Part shown: positions 45,779 to 53,968 of the stretch, piece by piece
Numbering within the stretch: the stretch's first letter is position 1
Layout of the letters: every line of letters starts with the position of its first letter
NCBI GenBank assembly: GCA_020248985.1
Contig: JADCGL010000017.1
Coordinates: 240,670 to 304,669, forward strand
DNA from: Telmatospirillum sp.
GTDB lineage: Bacteria; Pseudomonadota; Alphaproteobacteria; CACIAM-22H2
Direction of reading: 5' to 3'
Length of the DNA stretch: 64,000 bases
The notes under the pieces: model-generated
Told to the model about the DNA's origin: nothing
Database searches by the model: none
The model's input: only the letters and a program-made list of their open reading frames with translations
Made by a program: the position numbers and the translations under genes

Positions 45779-46263
45779 CAGACGAAGTGGATATCAGCCT
45801 ATCCGTCAACGGACGGACCTATCGCTTCAAGGCGGAGCCCCGGCGAACCCTGGCGGACGCGCTGAGAGAAGATTGCGGACTGACGGGGACACATCTCGGC
45901 TGTGAACACGGCGTCTGCGGAACGTGTACCGTCAGCATGGACGGACAGCCAGTCCGCGCGTGTTTGATGTTTGCTGTCCAAGCGCAAGGGGCAAAGCTCG
46001 TTACCGTCGAAGGCCTCGCATCGGGATCGGAGTTGCATCCGCTTCAAAAGGCTTTCATCGAACATCACGCGCTTCAGTGCGGCTTTTGTACGCCTGGATT
46101 TCTGATGCTCGCCTGGACCGAGCTCGTAAAGAATCCGAACCCAAGCGATGAAGAGCTAACTGACATTCTGTCGTCGAATCTATGTCGCTGCACAGGATAC
46201 AAGAACATCATTTCCGCGGTAAAAGCAGCGGCCGATGAAATGCGAAATGGAGCGCCAAAATGA
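45775..46263 (+). CDS. Mo-hydroxylase 2Fe-2S subunit (CoxS-like) no. 1
   Basis: A 162-residue iron-sulfur protein. The plant-ferredoxin-type cluster uses Cys43, Cys48, Cys51 and Cys63 (GCEHGVCGTC...C). The second cluster uses Cys102/Cys105 and Cys137/Cys139 (CGFC and LCRCTGY). The order and spacing are complete, so the subunit should be functional. It overlaps its neighbours on both sides by 4 bp. Confidence 0.95.
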   Translation: MTDEVDISLSVNGRTYRFKAEPRRTLADALREDCGLTGTHLGCEHGVCGTCTVSMDGQPVRACLMFAVQAQGAKLVTVEGLASGSELHPLQKAFIEHHALQCGFCTPGFLMLAWTELVKNPNPSDEELTDILSSNLCRCTGYKNIISAVKAAADEMRNGAPK

Positions 46264-48614
46264 GTATCCAGGCCGCCCCATCGCAGCGAAAGGAGACCAA
46301 AGTCTTCGGAAAACGCGTGCCGCGTCTCGAAGATCTTCCCCTCGTCAAAGGGCTCGGACGGTTCGTCGCGGACCTCTCGTTTCCCCATCAGCTTTACATG
46401 CGCGTCGTTCGCTCGCCGATCGCACACGGCACGATCACACGGATCGACGCTGACGAGGCGCGCAAGGCGCCAGGCGTGGTCGCGATTTGGACGCACGCCG
46501 ACATCGCAGCATACCCTCTGATCGACTTTAGAGATCCATCCGCAGAAGCGTTGATGCCATACCGGCAACCGCTGCTCGCCAAGGACCGTGTCCGATATGT
46601 TGGCGAGCCGATTGCCGTCGTGTTTGCCGAGTCCGCCTATCTCGCCGAAGACGCAGCCGACTTGGTCTTTGCCGAAATCGACGAACTTCCGCCGCATATG
46701 GATGCTCAAGCGGACTGCGCCAGCTTCGCGCCAGGCATTTCGACCGAACCGATCGTATTGAAGCAAGGATTCGGCGATCTACCGGGCGCGTTCGCCAGCG
46801 CCCACTGCGTCGTCGAACTGGAACTCTCGATCGGGCGCCACTCGGGCGTTCCAATGGAATGCCGGGGTGCAATCGGGCGCTACGATGCAGCGCAAGACGT
46901 TCTCGAACTGTGGGGAGCGGCGAAGGTGCCGTTGCGCAACCGAGAAACGATGGCGCGTTACTTCCAGCGTAGCTCGGCATCCGTGCAACTCTACGAACTA
47001 CATGTCGGCGGCGGATTCGGCGTTCGCGGCGAGTTGTACCCCGAAGATTTCCTCGTATGCGCGGCCAGCATGACACTTGGCCGACCGATAAAGTGGATCG
47101 AGGACCGCCGGGAACATCTCATGGCGACAAACCAGTCGCGCGAACAATATCACCGCGTCCGAGCGGCCGTCGATCAAAACGGTCGTATTCTTGCACTCAG
47201 CGACGTGTTTTTCCACGATCAAGGCGCTTACGTCAGAACCCATGGCGCGAGGGTCGCGGATCTGACGATCGGTATGCTACCGGGCCCGTACCACGTGCCT
47301 GTCTATCAAGGCATCGGCCATTTTCGCCTGACGAACAAAACGCCCGCTGCCACCTATCGATCGCCAGGGCGTTACGAGGGCTCTTTCGTTCGCGAGCGTC
47401 TTGTCGATGCGATTGCAGCGAAGTTGGGGCTCGATCGGATCGAGGTTCGCCGACGCAATCTGATCCCAAGCGCCGACATGCCCTACACACGGCAACTCGG
47501 CGCGCTCGGAACCGAGGTCGTGCTCGATTCCGGCGATTACGCCGGCCTCCTGCAAACGTCGATCGATCGCTTTGGGTGGGACGAATTGCAGAAGACGATT
47601 CGCGTGCGCCGAGCACAGGGCGAATTCGTCGGCGCCGGCATCGCGATGTTCCTCGAAAAAAGCGGGATGGGACCGTCCGACAGCGTCACCGTCAGCGTCG
47701 ATCCCATGGGTTTCGTCGAAGTCGTCACAGGTGGAGCCTCTGTCGGGCAAGGCTTCGAAACAGCCATGGCGCAGATCTGCGCCGAAACGCTCGGCGTCGA
47801 CTACCGACGCATCCGGGTCGTACATGGACAAACGGACCGAATTCGCTTCGGAATTGGGGCCCATGCGTCGCGCGCCACGGTTATGACCGGAAACGCCGTC
47901 CACGCAGCCGCAACGAACGTTCGCGATCTTGCCCTCAAGCATGCATCCGTCTTGTTGCAGGCACCGGCCGAACTGCTCGACATCGTCGATGGCATCGTCG
48001 TCCGAAAGGGCAGCCCAAGTGGGCCCACGATCTCCCTCGGCCAGTTGTCGCGGCAATTGTCGCCCGGCCCTGAAGCGATCGCACGCGGGACAAACGGTCT
48101 TTCCTGCGAAGGGTGGTTCTATGCCGACCACATGACCTACCCCTATGGAGTCCACTTGGCGCTAGTACGGGTGGACGGGGAAACAGGTCAGGTCTTTGTC
48201 GAGCGCTACATGGTCGCAAGCGATGTCGGCCGCGCGGTCAACCCAATGATTGTCGAGGGCCAAGTTGTAGGCGGCGTCGCGCAGGGGCTCGGCGGCGCTC
48301 TTTACGAACAGTTCCGCTACAGCGATACCGGACAGCCGCTCTCACTGAATTTTGCGGAGTATCTGATACCAACCGCGCATGAGGTGCCCGACGTCGAAGT
48401 CATCGTCGCGGAGGACGCACCAAGCCCCCTCAATCCACTCGGCATCAAGGGCGCTGGAGAGGGCGGCTGCACGGGCGTCGGGGCAGCCATCGCCTCTGCT
48501 GTCGACGACGCGATCGGCATCCCGGGGGCTATCACATCCCTTCCCATCACGCCCGCGAAGCTGAAAGCGCTGCTGAAGAACAGACGCGACAATTCGAACG
48601 GCGACAGCACATGA
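46260..48614 (+). CDS. Molybdenum hydroxylase large subunit no. 3
   Basis: A 784-residue Mo-cofactor subunit. It starts GKRVPRLEDLPLVKGLGRFV, has HVGGGFGVRGELYPED, and an active-site loop TYRSPGRYEG (about residues 364-373) that differs from the RGAG loops of the other two copies. The catalytic Glu is in KGAGEGG (about 729). The loop difference suggests another substrate or regiochemistry. It lies between two complete M/S pairs, so it can draw on either. Confidence 0.93.
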   Translation: MSIQAAPSQRKETKVFGKRVPRLEDLPLVKGLGRFVADLSFPHQLYMRVVRSPIAHGTITRIDADEARKAPGVVAIWTHADIAAYPLIDFRDPSAEALMPYRQPLLAKDRVRYVGEPIAVVFAESAYLAEDAADLVFAEIDELPPHMDAQADCASFAPGISTEPIVLKQGFGDLPGAFASAHCVVELELSIGRHSGVPMECRGAIGRYDAAQDVLELWGAAKVPLRNRETMARYFQRSSASVQLYELHVGGGFGVRGELYPEDFLVCAASMTLGRPIKWIEDRREHLMATNQSREQYHRVRAAVDQNGRILALSDVFFHDQGAYVRTHGARVADLTIGMLPGPYHVPVYQGIGHFRLTNKTPAATYRSPGRYEGSFVRERLVDAIAAKLGLDRIEVRRRNLIPSADMPYTRQLGALGTEVVLDSGDYAGLLQTSIDRFGWDELQKTIRVRRAQGEFVGAGIAMFLEKSGMGPSDSVTVSVDPMGFVEVVTGGASVGQGFETAMAQICAETLGVDYRRIRVVHGQTDRIRFGIGAHASRATVMTGNAVHAAATNVRDLALKHASVLLQAPAELLDIVDGIVVRKGSPSGPTISLGQLSRQLSPGPEAIARGTNGLSCEGWFYADHMTYPYGVHLALVRVDGETGQVFVERYMVASDVGRAVNPMIVEGQVVGGVAQGLGGALYEQFRYSDTGQPLSLNFAEYLIPTAHEVPDVEVIVAEDAPSPLNPLGIKGAGEGGCTGVGAAIASAVDDAIGIPGAITSLPITPAKLKALLKNRRDNSNGDST

Positions 48615-49486
48615 AAGCAGCTCCTTTTCAGTATCACGATCCCACCTCGATAGACGAGGCGATCGACCTACTTGGCAAACTGGAGAACGCAAAAGTTCTT
48701 GCCGGCGGCCAGTCGTTGATGGCGATGCTCAACATGAGATACGCCCAACCCGATCACGTCGTGGACATCAATCGCATCGCAGATCTTTCGTATATTCGGG
48801 AAGCAAACGGCGCGCTCGTTATCGGCGCCATGACCCGCCAGCGCGATCTGGAGTTTTCTGATCTCGTTCGCAGGACCTGTCCCATACTCCACGAAGCGAT
48901 CCAGCATGTCGGCCACCGCCAGACGCGCAATCGCGGAACCGTCGGCGGATCGCTTTGCCACCTCGATCCGTCCGCCGAACTCGCAGCGATGGCTGCGCTG
49001 CACAACGCAACGCTGACAGTGGCAGGTCCAAAGGGCTCTCGCGAGCTTGCCTTCAAAGAGTTCGCGCTCGGCTTTATGACGCCGGCGCTGGAAGTCGACG
49101 AAATTCTGACGGCGATTCGGATCGAATTCTGGCCTAAGGGCCACGGCTACGGGTTTCTCGAATTCGCCCGTCGGCACGGAGATTTCGCCGTCGCGTCGGC
49201 TGGGGCGCTGATTACGCTCGACGCAAAAGGCTTAATCGACCGGGCCAGCCTCGTGATTGGCGGCGTCGGCTCGGTACCTACGCGAGTAGAAAGCGCCGAG
49301 CAGATCTTGCTGGGCACGCAGCCGACCCAGGCCGTTTTCGAGGAAGCTGCGCGCGCCTGCAAATCGATCGAAGCCCTCGACGATATCCATGCACCGGCCT
49401 CCTATCGATTGCATCTGGCGGAAACCCTGGCGCGACGAGCTCTTGCCAAAGCCCTCCTCAGCCTGAGATCGGACGGAGAACAATGA
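48611..49486 (+). CDS. Mo-hydroxylase FAD-binding subunit (CoxM-like) no. 2
   Basis: A 291-residue flavoprotein. FAD motifs are AGGQSLMAMLNMRYAQP and RQTRNRGTVGGSLCHLDPSAE, the canonical form. It starts MKAAPFQYHDPTSIDEAIDL, typical of CoxM. It overlaps the large subunit before and the Fe-S subunit after, each by ATGA. Sequence differences from copy 1 are large, so this is not a recent tandem duplication. Confidence 0.93.
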   Translation: MKAAPFQYHDPTSIDEAIDLLGKLENAKVLAGGQSLMAMLNMRYAQPDHVVDINRIADLSYIREANGALVIGAMTRQRDLEFSDLVRRTCPILHEAIQHVGHRQTRNRGTVGGSLCHLDPSAELAAMAALHNATLTVAGPKGSRELAFKEFALGFMTPALEVDEILTAIRIEFWPKGHGYGFLEFARRHGDFAVASAGALITLDAKGLIDRASLVIGGVGSVPTRVESAEQILLGTQPTQAVFEEAARACKSIEALDDIHAPASYRLHLAETLARRALAKALLSLRSDGEQ

Positions 49487-49971
49487 CGATGGATTCCCGC
49501 GACATTGTCGTTACGGTGAATGGCATCCGCCACGAGGCAACGGTGAAAACGCGCGTCACCCTCGCGGACTTTCTGCGTCACCAACTCGAGCTTACGGGCA
49601 CACATCTCGGATGCGAGCACGGCGTCTGCGGCGCATGCACCGTCCTTGTTGATGGCCGTACGGCACGCTCTTGTCTGATGCTGGCAGTTCAGGCGCACGG
49701 CCACGAAATCAGAACTGTCGAAGGTATAGCTCCGAACGCAAAGGAACTACATCCGCTGCAGACGGCTTTCCAGAAACATCACGGACTGCAATGCGGCTTC
49801 TGCACGCCCGGAATGCTGACGACTTTGATCGAGTTCCTCCACGACAATCCAGATCCGACGGAAGCCGAAGTAAGAATAGCGATATCCGGCAATCTGTGTC
49901 GCTGCACCGGCTATCAGGGAATCGTCGATGCCGCCCTCGATGCCGCAAAAACAATGCGCAACAGCACATGA
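49483..49971 (+). CDS. Mo-hydroxylase 2Fe-2S subunit (CoxS-like) no. 2
   Basis: A 162-residue iron-sulfur subunit with both clusters: Cys44, Cys49, Cys52, Cys64, then CGFC and LCRCTGY. It is followed 7 bp later by a small AtzG-like gene and an amidase, which suggests the hydroxylase and the amidase belong to the same pathway. Confidence 0.95.
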   Translation: MTMDSRDIVVTVNGIRHEATVKTRVTLADFLRHQLELTGTHLGCEHGVCGACTVLVDGRTARSCLMLAVQAHGHEIRTVEGIAPNAKELHPLQTAFQKHHGLQCGFCTPGMLTTLIEFLHDNPDPTEAEVRIAISGNLCRCTGYQGIVDAALDAAKTMRNST

Positions 49972-49978
49972 GTACGCC

Positions 49979-50167
49979 ATGCAAGATATGACCGAAAAGT
50001 CGCTTCAGGATATGGCGGAAGCCGCCGGACTGGGATTGGCGTTCCAGTTGTTTCCCGAGGACATTCGAGCGGCTGTGAAGCAAGTCGCAAATCAGCGCGC
50101 CGCACTTCGGGACGATATCTCGGCGGCGGAGGAGCCATGGCCTCCCATGACTATTCCCGGGAAATGA
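49979..50167 (+). CDS. AtzG-like (DUF4089-type) small subunit
   Basis: A 62-residue protein reading TEKSLQDMAEAAGLGLAFQ, then LFPEDIRAAVKQVANQRAAL and EEPWPPMTIPGK. The helix-turn-helix-tail layout and the Pro-rich end resemble AtzG/HpxX-type proteins (DUF4089), which bind and stabilise AtzE-like amidases in transamidosome-like complexes. Its stop overlaps the amidase start (ATGA). The family assignment is by pattern and context and needs a profile search. Confidence 0.6.
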   Translation: MQDMTEKSLQDMAEAAGLGLAFQLFPEDIRAAVKQVANQRAALRDDISAAEEPWPPMTIPGK

Positions 50168-51552
50168 GCGAAGAACTGCACTGGCTTGGAATTGCCGAAT
50201 TGCACGCGGCTTTCGGGGCACGCAGAACCTCGCCGGTCGAAGTGGTCGAGGCCTTGTTGCGGCGCATCGAGCGCCTTGACGAAAAACTTCACGTATTCGT
50301 GACGCTGGATGCCGAGAACGCCCGCAAAGCCGCGCGCGCCGCGGAGCAGGATATCGAGGCGGGAAGACACAAAGGACCGCTGCACGGCATCCCGATTGCG
50401 ATCAAGGATGTTATCGATGCTGCAGGCCTTCCGACGACGTGCCAATCGAAGATCTTCGAAGGCAACATACCGTCTGACGACGCGACGTCGGTCGCCCAGT
50501 TGCGTCGAGCCGGCGCCATCGTCCTCGGAAAGGTCGCGACCTACGAGTTCGCCCTAGGCGGGCCGAGTTTCGACCTTCCCTATCCACCGGCACGGAATCC
50601 GTGGCATGTCGATCACAGTACTGGGGGGTCCTCCTCAGGCTCGGGCGTTGGTTTGGCCGCCGGCCTCTTTCCCGGCGCACTTGGCACCGACACCGCCGGC
50701 TCCGTCCGCAATCCGGCCAGCGCTTGCGGGATCGTTGGCCTAAAACCGACCTACGGCCGCGTTTCGCGTCAAGGCGTGTTCCCGCTGGCTTTTACGATGG
50801 ATCATGTCGGCCCAATGGCACGGCGCGTCGCCGACATTGAACACCTGCTTGCCGCCATGGCCGATCGCGACGCCCCTTATATCGACGCCGCGACAGACGC
50901 TGCTGTGCCGCACAGACCCGCCGATCTTCGTGGAAAGCGCATCGGGTTCGTTCGGCATTTTCACGAGCGCGACATGCCGGCAGACAATGAAGTCGCGGCC
51001 GCTCTTGAGTTGGCGGCGCGGGTCTTCGAAGAGGCCGGTGCCGAGATAGTTAACGTATCGCTTCCGCCACTCGACGCCTTCGCCGCCGTCAACCGCATCA
51101 TTCTGCAGGCGGAGGCCTGGGCGGTGCATGCGAGTTGGCTTCGGACGCGCCCTCAAGACTACGCGAAGCTCACGCGCCAGCGTCTTCTCGGCGGGGCATT
51201 CCTGAGCGCGGAGGATTACGTTCAGGCGCAGCGGAGACGGCGGCGCATGATTGCGGCAATGGAAGATGTATTTCGGGACGTCGATTTGCTCTTATGTGCG
51301 AGTGCCATGGATCCGCCGTGCCGGATTGACGATGCGGAAGCTGTTGCACGGACCTACCCACGTCAGGCGCGCACGCCGTTCAGCGTGACGGGGCATCCAG
51401 CCCTCGCGATGATGTCCGGGCTCTCTTCGGCTTCATTGCCGCTGTCTTTGCAGCTTGCAGGGCGCTATTGGGACGAAGCCAGCGTGCTGTCGGCAGCCGC
51501 TGTGTTCGAGCGCGAAACCCAGTTCTACCGGCATCGCCCGACGCTTGAATAA
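50164..51552 (+). CDS. Amidase (amidase-signature family, AtzE/GatA-like)
   Basis: A 462-residue amidase with the Ser-cisSer-Lys triad: Lys81 (IAIKDVID), Ser156 in TGGSSSGSG and nucleophile Ser180 in GTDTAGSVRNPA. Length and motifs fit AtzE and GatA relatives. The start at 50164 forms an ATGA overlap with the small AtzG-like gene, in keeping with every other junction upstream. With the small protein it may form an AtzE-AtzG-type complex that hydrolyses an amide released from a heterocycle. Confidence 0.9.
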   Translation: MSEELHWLGIAELHAAFGARRTSPVEVVEALLRRIERLDEKLHVFVTLDAENARKAARAAEQDIEAGRHKGPLHGIPIAIKDVIDAAGLPTTCQSKIFEGNIPSDDATSVAQLRRAGAIVLGKVATYEFALGGPSFDLPYPPARNPWHVDHSTGGSSSGSGVGLAAGLFPGALGTDTAGSVRNPASACGIVGLKPTYGRVSRQGVFPLAFTMDHVGPMARRVADIEHLLAAMADRDAPYIDAATDAAVPHRPADLRGKRIGFVRHFHERDMPADNEVAAALELAARVFEEAGAEIVNVSLPPLDAFAAVNRIILQAEAWAVHASWLRTRPQDYAKLTRQRLLGGAFLSAEDYVQAQRRRRRMIAAMEDVFRDVDLLLCASAMDPPCRIDDAEAVARTYPRQARTPFSVTGHPALAMMSGLSSASLPLSLQLAGRYWDEASVLSAAAVFERETQFYRHRPTLE

Positions 51553-51658
51553 CCGATAGAACTAAGGTCAACGCCACTTTTTCTTCGGGGCAAGACGTCG
51601 TATCGCAGACGGCTCGATCGCAATCGGGCCGTCTGCGACGCCGCATTCGCCAAGCCGA

Positions 51659-52684
51659 TCAGTCCGCGTATCCGTAGTACCACTTGCGCAGATCGCGATA
51701 CGTGATCGGCTTGTATTTCGGCGGATTGTTCGGCCCCTGGCATGTCGGCAGAACTTCGATCAAGGCATCCGCGTTCGGTCCGAAGAACACTGGAATCGAA
51801 TAACGATCGACGGTGTTCGTATTGATAACCCGATGTTTCGTCGACAGATACTGATCGTTCGTCCATCGAACAATCAAATTTCCCGTATTGATGAGTAGCG
51901 TTCCGGGGATCGCCTCTACCGCTCGCCAATGGCCGGACGGCATGCGTACTGCGAGTCCCGACTCGCTGGCCGTCAGGAGCGTCATCATCGAATTGTCGGT
52001 ATGTGGCGCAATGCCGTACTGGCGGTCGCCGATCGTTTTCTGCGGCGGATAATGCAGCAGCGACAGGTTGACATGCGGCACCTCGAAGAATTTGTCGAAG
52101 TAATCCAAGGGCAGATTCAATGTCGTCGCCCAAAGCGGCAAGAACTGCTTACCAAGTTTTTCGGCCGCCGCTTGGTACTTCACTACGACCTCTTTGAACC
52201 CGGGCAGATTCTCCGGCCAGACGTTCCGCTCGACCTTTGGATCGGTTTCCCGGATGACTGTGAACTTGGAATAAAGATTCGTCTTCGCATCTTTGATGAT
52301 GTTGACGTTCGCTCTGTTGGAGCGTTCCTCGCCGCCTCCTTGATAGCCGGTCTTGTGGCTATCGACGTCGATGTAGGGCACCCGGTCCTTCACTTCGGAC
52401 GGAAGCGAATGGAAGCGCTTCGACTGCTCGAAAACCTGTTTGATGAGTTCTTCGGGGATGCTGTGTCCCTTGAGATAAAAGAAGCCGACGGTCTCGGTGA
52501 TTTCTTTCAACTGCGCGGCGACGCGTTCGCGCCCACCCGGCTCGCCTTTCAGATAAGGCGACATATCGAGCGTCGGAATCTCCTCGTCGGAGTCCGGGTA
52601 GTCCATGAGCCTGAGCTCTTCTTCCTCGGTGAATTTCGGCATCGATGCAGTCGAACTGGTGGGCGCCGTTTGAACTATCGACAT
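51659..52684 (-). CDS. Isopenicillin N synthase-like 2-oxoglutarate/Fe(II) oxygenase
   Basis: A 341-residue oxygenase of the DIOX_N/2OG-FeII_Oxy family. It has PTLDMSPYL and VGFFYLKGHSIP in the N-terminal half, then the iron ligands His228 and Asp230 (APHTDNSMMTLL) and His284 (STKHRVIN), and the RxS motif at Arg294/Ser296 (DRYSIPVFF) that binds 2-oxoglutarate. AAGGAG lies upstream of the ATG at 52684. A 15-bp palindrome is 17 bp upstream. It is the third 2-oxoglutarate-type oxygenase of the island and belongs to a different family from the two TauD-like ones. Confidence 0.92.
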   Translation of the reverse strand: MSIVQTAPTSSTASMPKFTEEEELRLMDYPDSDEEIPTLDMSPYLKGEPGGRERVAAQLKEITETVGFFYLKGHSIPEELIKQVFEQSKRFHSLPSEVKDRVPYIDVDSHKTGYQGGGEERSNRANVNIIKDAKTNLYSKFTVIRETDPKVERNVWPENLPGFKEVVVKYQAAAEKLGKQFLPLWATTLNLPLDYFDKFFEVPHVNLSLLHYPPQKTIGDRQYGIAPHTDNSMMTLLTASESGLAVRMPSGHWRAVEAIPGTLLINTGNLIVRWTNDQYLSTKHRVINTNTVDRYSIPVFFGPNADALIEVLPTCQGPNNPPKYKPITYRDLRKWYYGYAD

Positions 52685-52700
52685 TTGCTTTCTCCTTCCC

Positions 52701-52715
52701 TGATTGGACCAATCA
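52701..52715. promoter_or_regulatory. 15-bp palindrome upstream of the isopenicillin-N-synthase-like gene
   Basis: TGATTGGACCAATCA is a perfect palindrome around a central A, 17 bp before the gene start. It does not match the TGTwCCAAA operator and may bind a different regulator. Confidence 0.5.
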
Positions 52716-52837
52716 TATCCTGATTGTTTTTGGCATACCATCATACAAATACGCCTTCTTAAGCGTCTGTATTATCGAATATTTCTCCGAATTAGCTTTT
52801 TCTAGTTTTTTCGTTAACCGAGATACATCGGCCGGAC

Positions 52838-53737
52838 TTAGCTGCCGGCAATCGTTCCGGGCGGCAGCGAGCGGGCATATGCTGCGATCTCGCCCGGTCG
52901 TGTGAACCAAACTTTGTCGCGCAGTTTATGGTTCACGATGTATTGCAGCGCTTTGCGAAGCTGAGCGTAACGAAAGGGCTGTCCAACGACGAAAGTGTGC
53001 AGCGAAATGCCGCAGACCAAGGGTGCCCGCTCCGAGAATTCAAGCATCGTGTCGAATTGATCGATGATCATTTGGCTGAAATCGGTCGCCGACTGCATCC
53101 GGCTCAGCATCGTCGGGCTGTCGTTGATTTCGATAGGATAGGGCACGGACAGAATAGGTCCTGAGCGTGTCCGCATCCAAAACGGCTGATCGTCGGCGGG
53201 CCAATCCAGCAAATAGCTGTAGCCGGCTTCCTTGAGCAGATCCGGCGTAACGGCGGTTTCGGATATCCATGGCCCCATCCAACCTTCGGGCCGCACGCCG
53301 TGACCCGCCGCCAGTTTGTCGGTTGCTTCGCGAATGAGACGCGCCTCGCTCGGCTCGTCCAGATCGCCCTGGCGCTCAGAGTTTGTGCGTCCATGCCCGA
53401 CAATTTCATCCGCCCGCGCCTTGATCCGCGCCACGATTTGCGGGCAGCGGTCGTAGACTGCGGAGTTGATCAAGTGGGACAACGGCAGTCCCAAAGAGTC
53501 AGCCAAATCGAAGATACGCCAGATTCCGACGCGCAAGCCGTAGTCGCGCCAAGCATAGTTGCGCGGGTCCGGTGGGGGTCCGAGCGAGGTCGGCGTATGC
53601 CCCATCGTGCCGCCGAAAGCGAAGTCCTCGACATTGAGCGCCAGGTAAAAAGCCAATCGTTTGCCGCCCGGCCAGTCGAAATCGGGCCGCTCAAAGAGCG
53701 GCGAATACTCGAATCGGCCATGATGCGGCAACGTCAT
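52838..53737 (-). CDS. Polysaccharide deacetylase-family hydrolase (PuuE/allantoinase-like)
   Basis: A 299-residue NodB-fold protein. It starts SPLFERPDFDWPGGKRLAFY and has LALNVEDF (metal-side region), DYGLRVGIWRIFDLADSLGL, EIVGHGRTNSERQGDL and GWMGPWISE. Cytosolic members without a signal peptide, such as PuuE allantoinase, act on cyclic amides and ureides rather than on chitin. Ring opening of a cyclic amide would fit the hydroxylase/amidase context. An operator copy lies 70 bp upstream. Confidence 0.85.
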   Translation of the reverse strand: MTLPHHGRFEYSPLFERPDFDWPGGKRLAFYLALNVEDFAFGGTMGHTPTSLGPPPDPRNYAWRDYGLRVGIWRIFDLADSLGLPLSHLINSAVYDRCPQIVARIKARADEIVGHGRTNSERQGDLDEPSEARLIREATDKLAAGHGVRPEGWMGPWISETAVTPDLLKEAGYSYLLDWPADDQPFWMRTRSGPILSVPYPIEINDSPTMLSRMQSATDFSQMIIDQFDTMLEFSERAPLVCGISLHTFVVGQPFRYAQLRKALQYIVNHKLRDKVWFTRPGEIAAYARSLPPGTIAGS

Positions 53738-53807
53738 CGGGCGCCCCTCGCTCCAGTACCTTCAAACATTCGCATTTGCCCCTTACCGAGCGCTTCGAGC
53801 GCCTTGA

Positions 53808-53825
53808 TGTACCAAATTTGCTACA
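53808..53825. promoter_or_regulatory. Operator copy between the deacetylase-like gene and tcuA
   Basis: TGTACCAAATTTGCTACA, a near-perfect 18-bp palindrome in the divergent region. A related half-site, TGTTCCATT, occurs at 53,892. It could control both the deacetylase-like gene and tcuAB. Confidence 0.7.
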
Positions 53826-53968
53826 TTTTTGAAGTTCCGGCAAGCCATATAAATCGAGGTTCTGTGAGCTGATTTAACCCCCATCATAAAGTGTTCCATT
53901 TTTCGCACGATATGAAATACTTGCTGACGAGTCTTTGGACAACAGCTTCTAAAGGGCAATTGAACAGC

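Noticed and set aside
20771..49971. Annotation as aerobic carbon monoxide dehydrogenase
   Set aside because: None of the three large subunits has the AYxCSFR loop of form I CO dehydrogenase; the loops are RGAGxP or YRSPGR, typical of other Mo hydroxylases.
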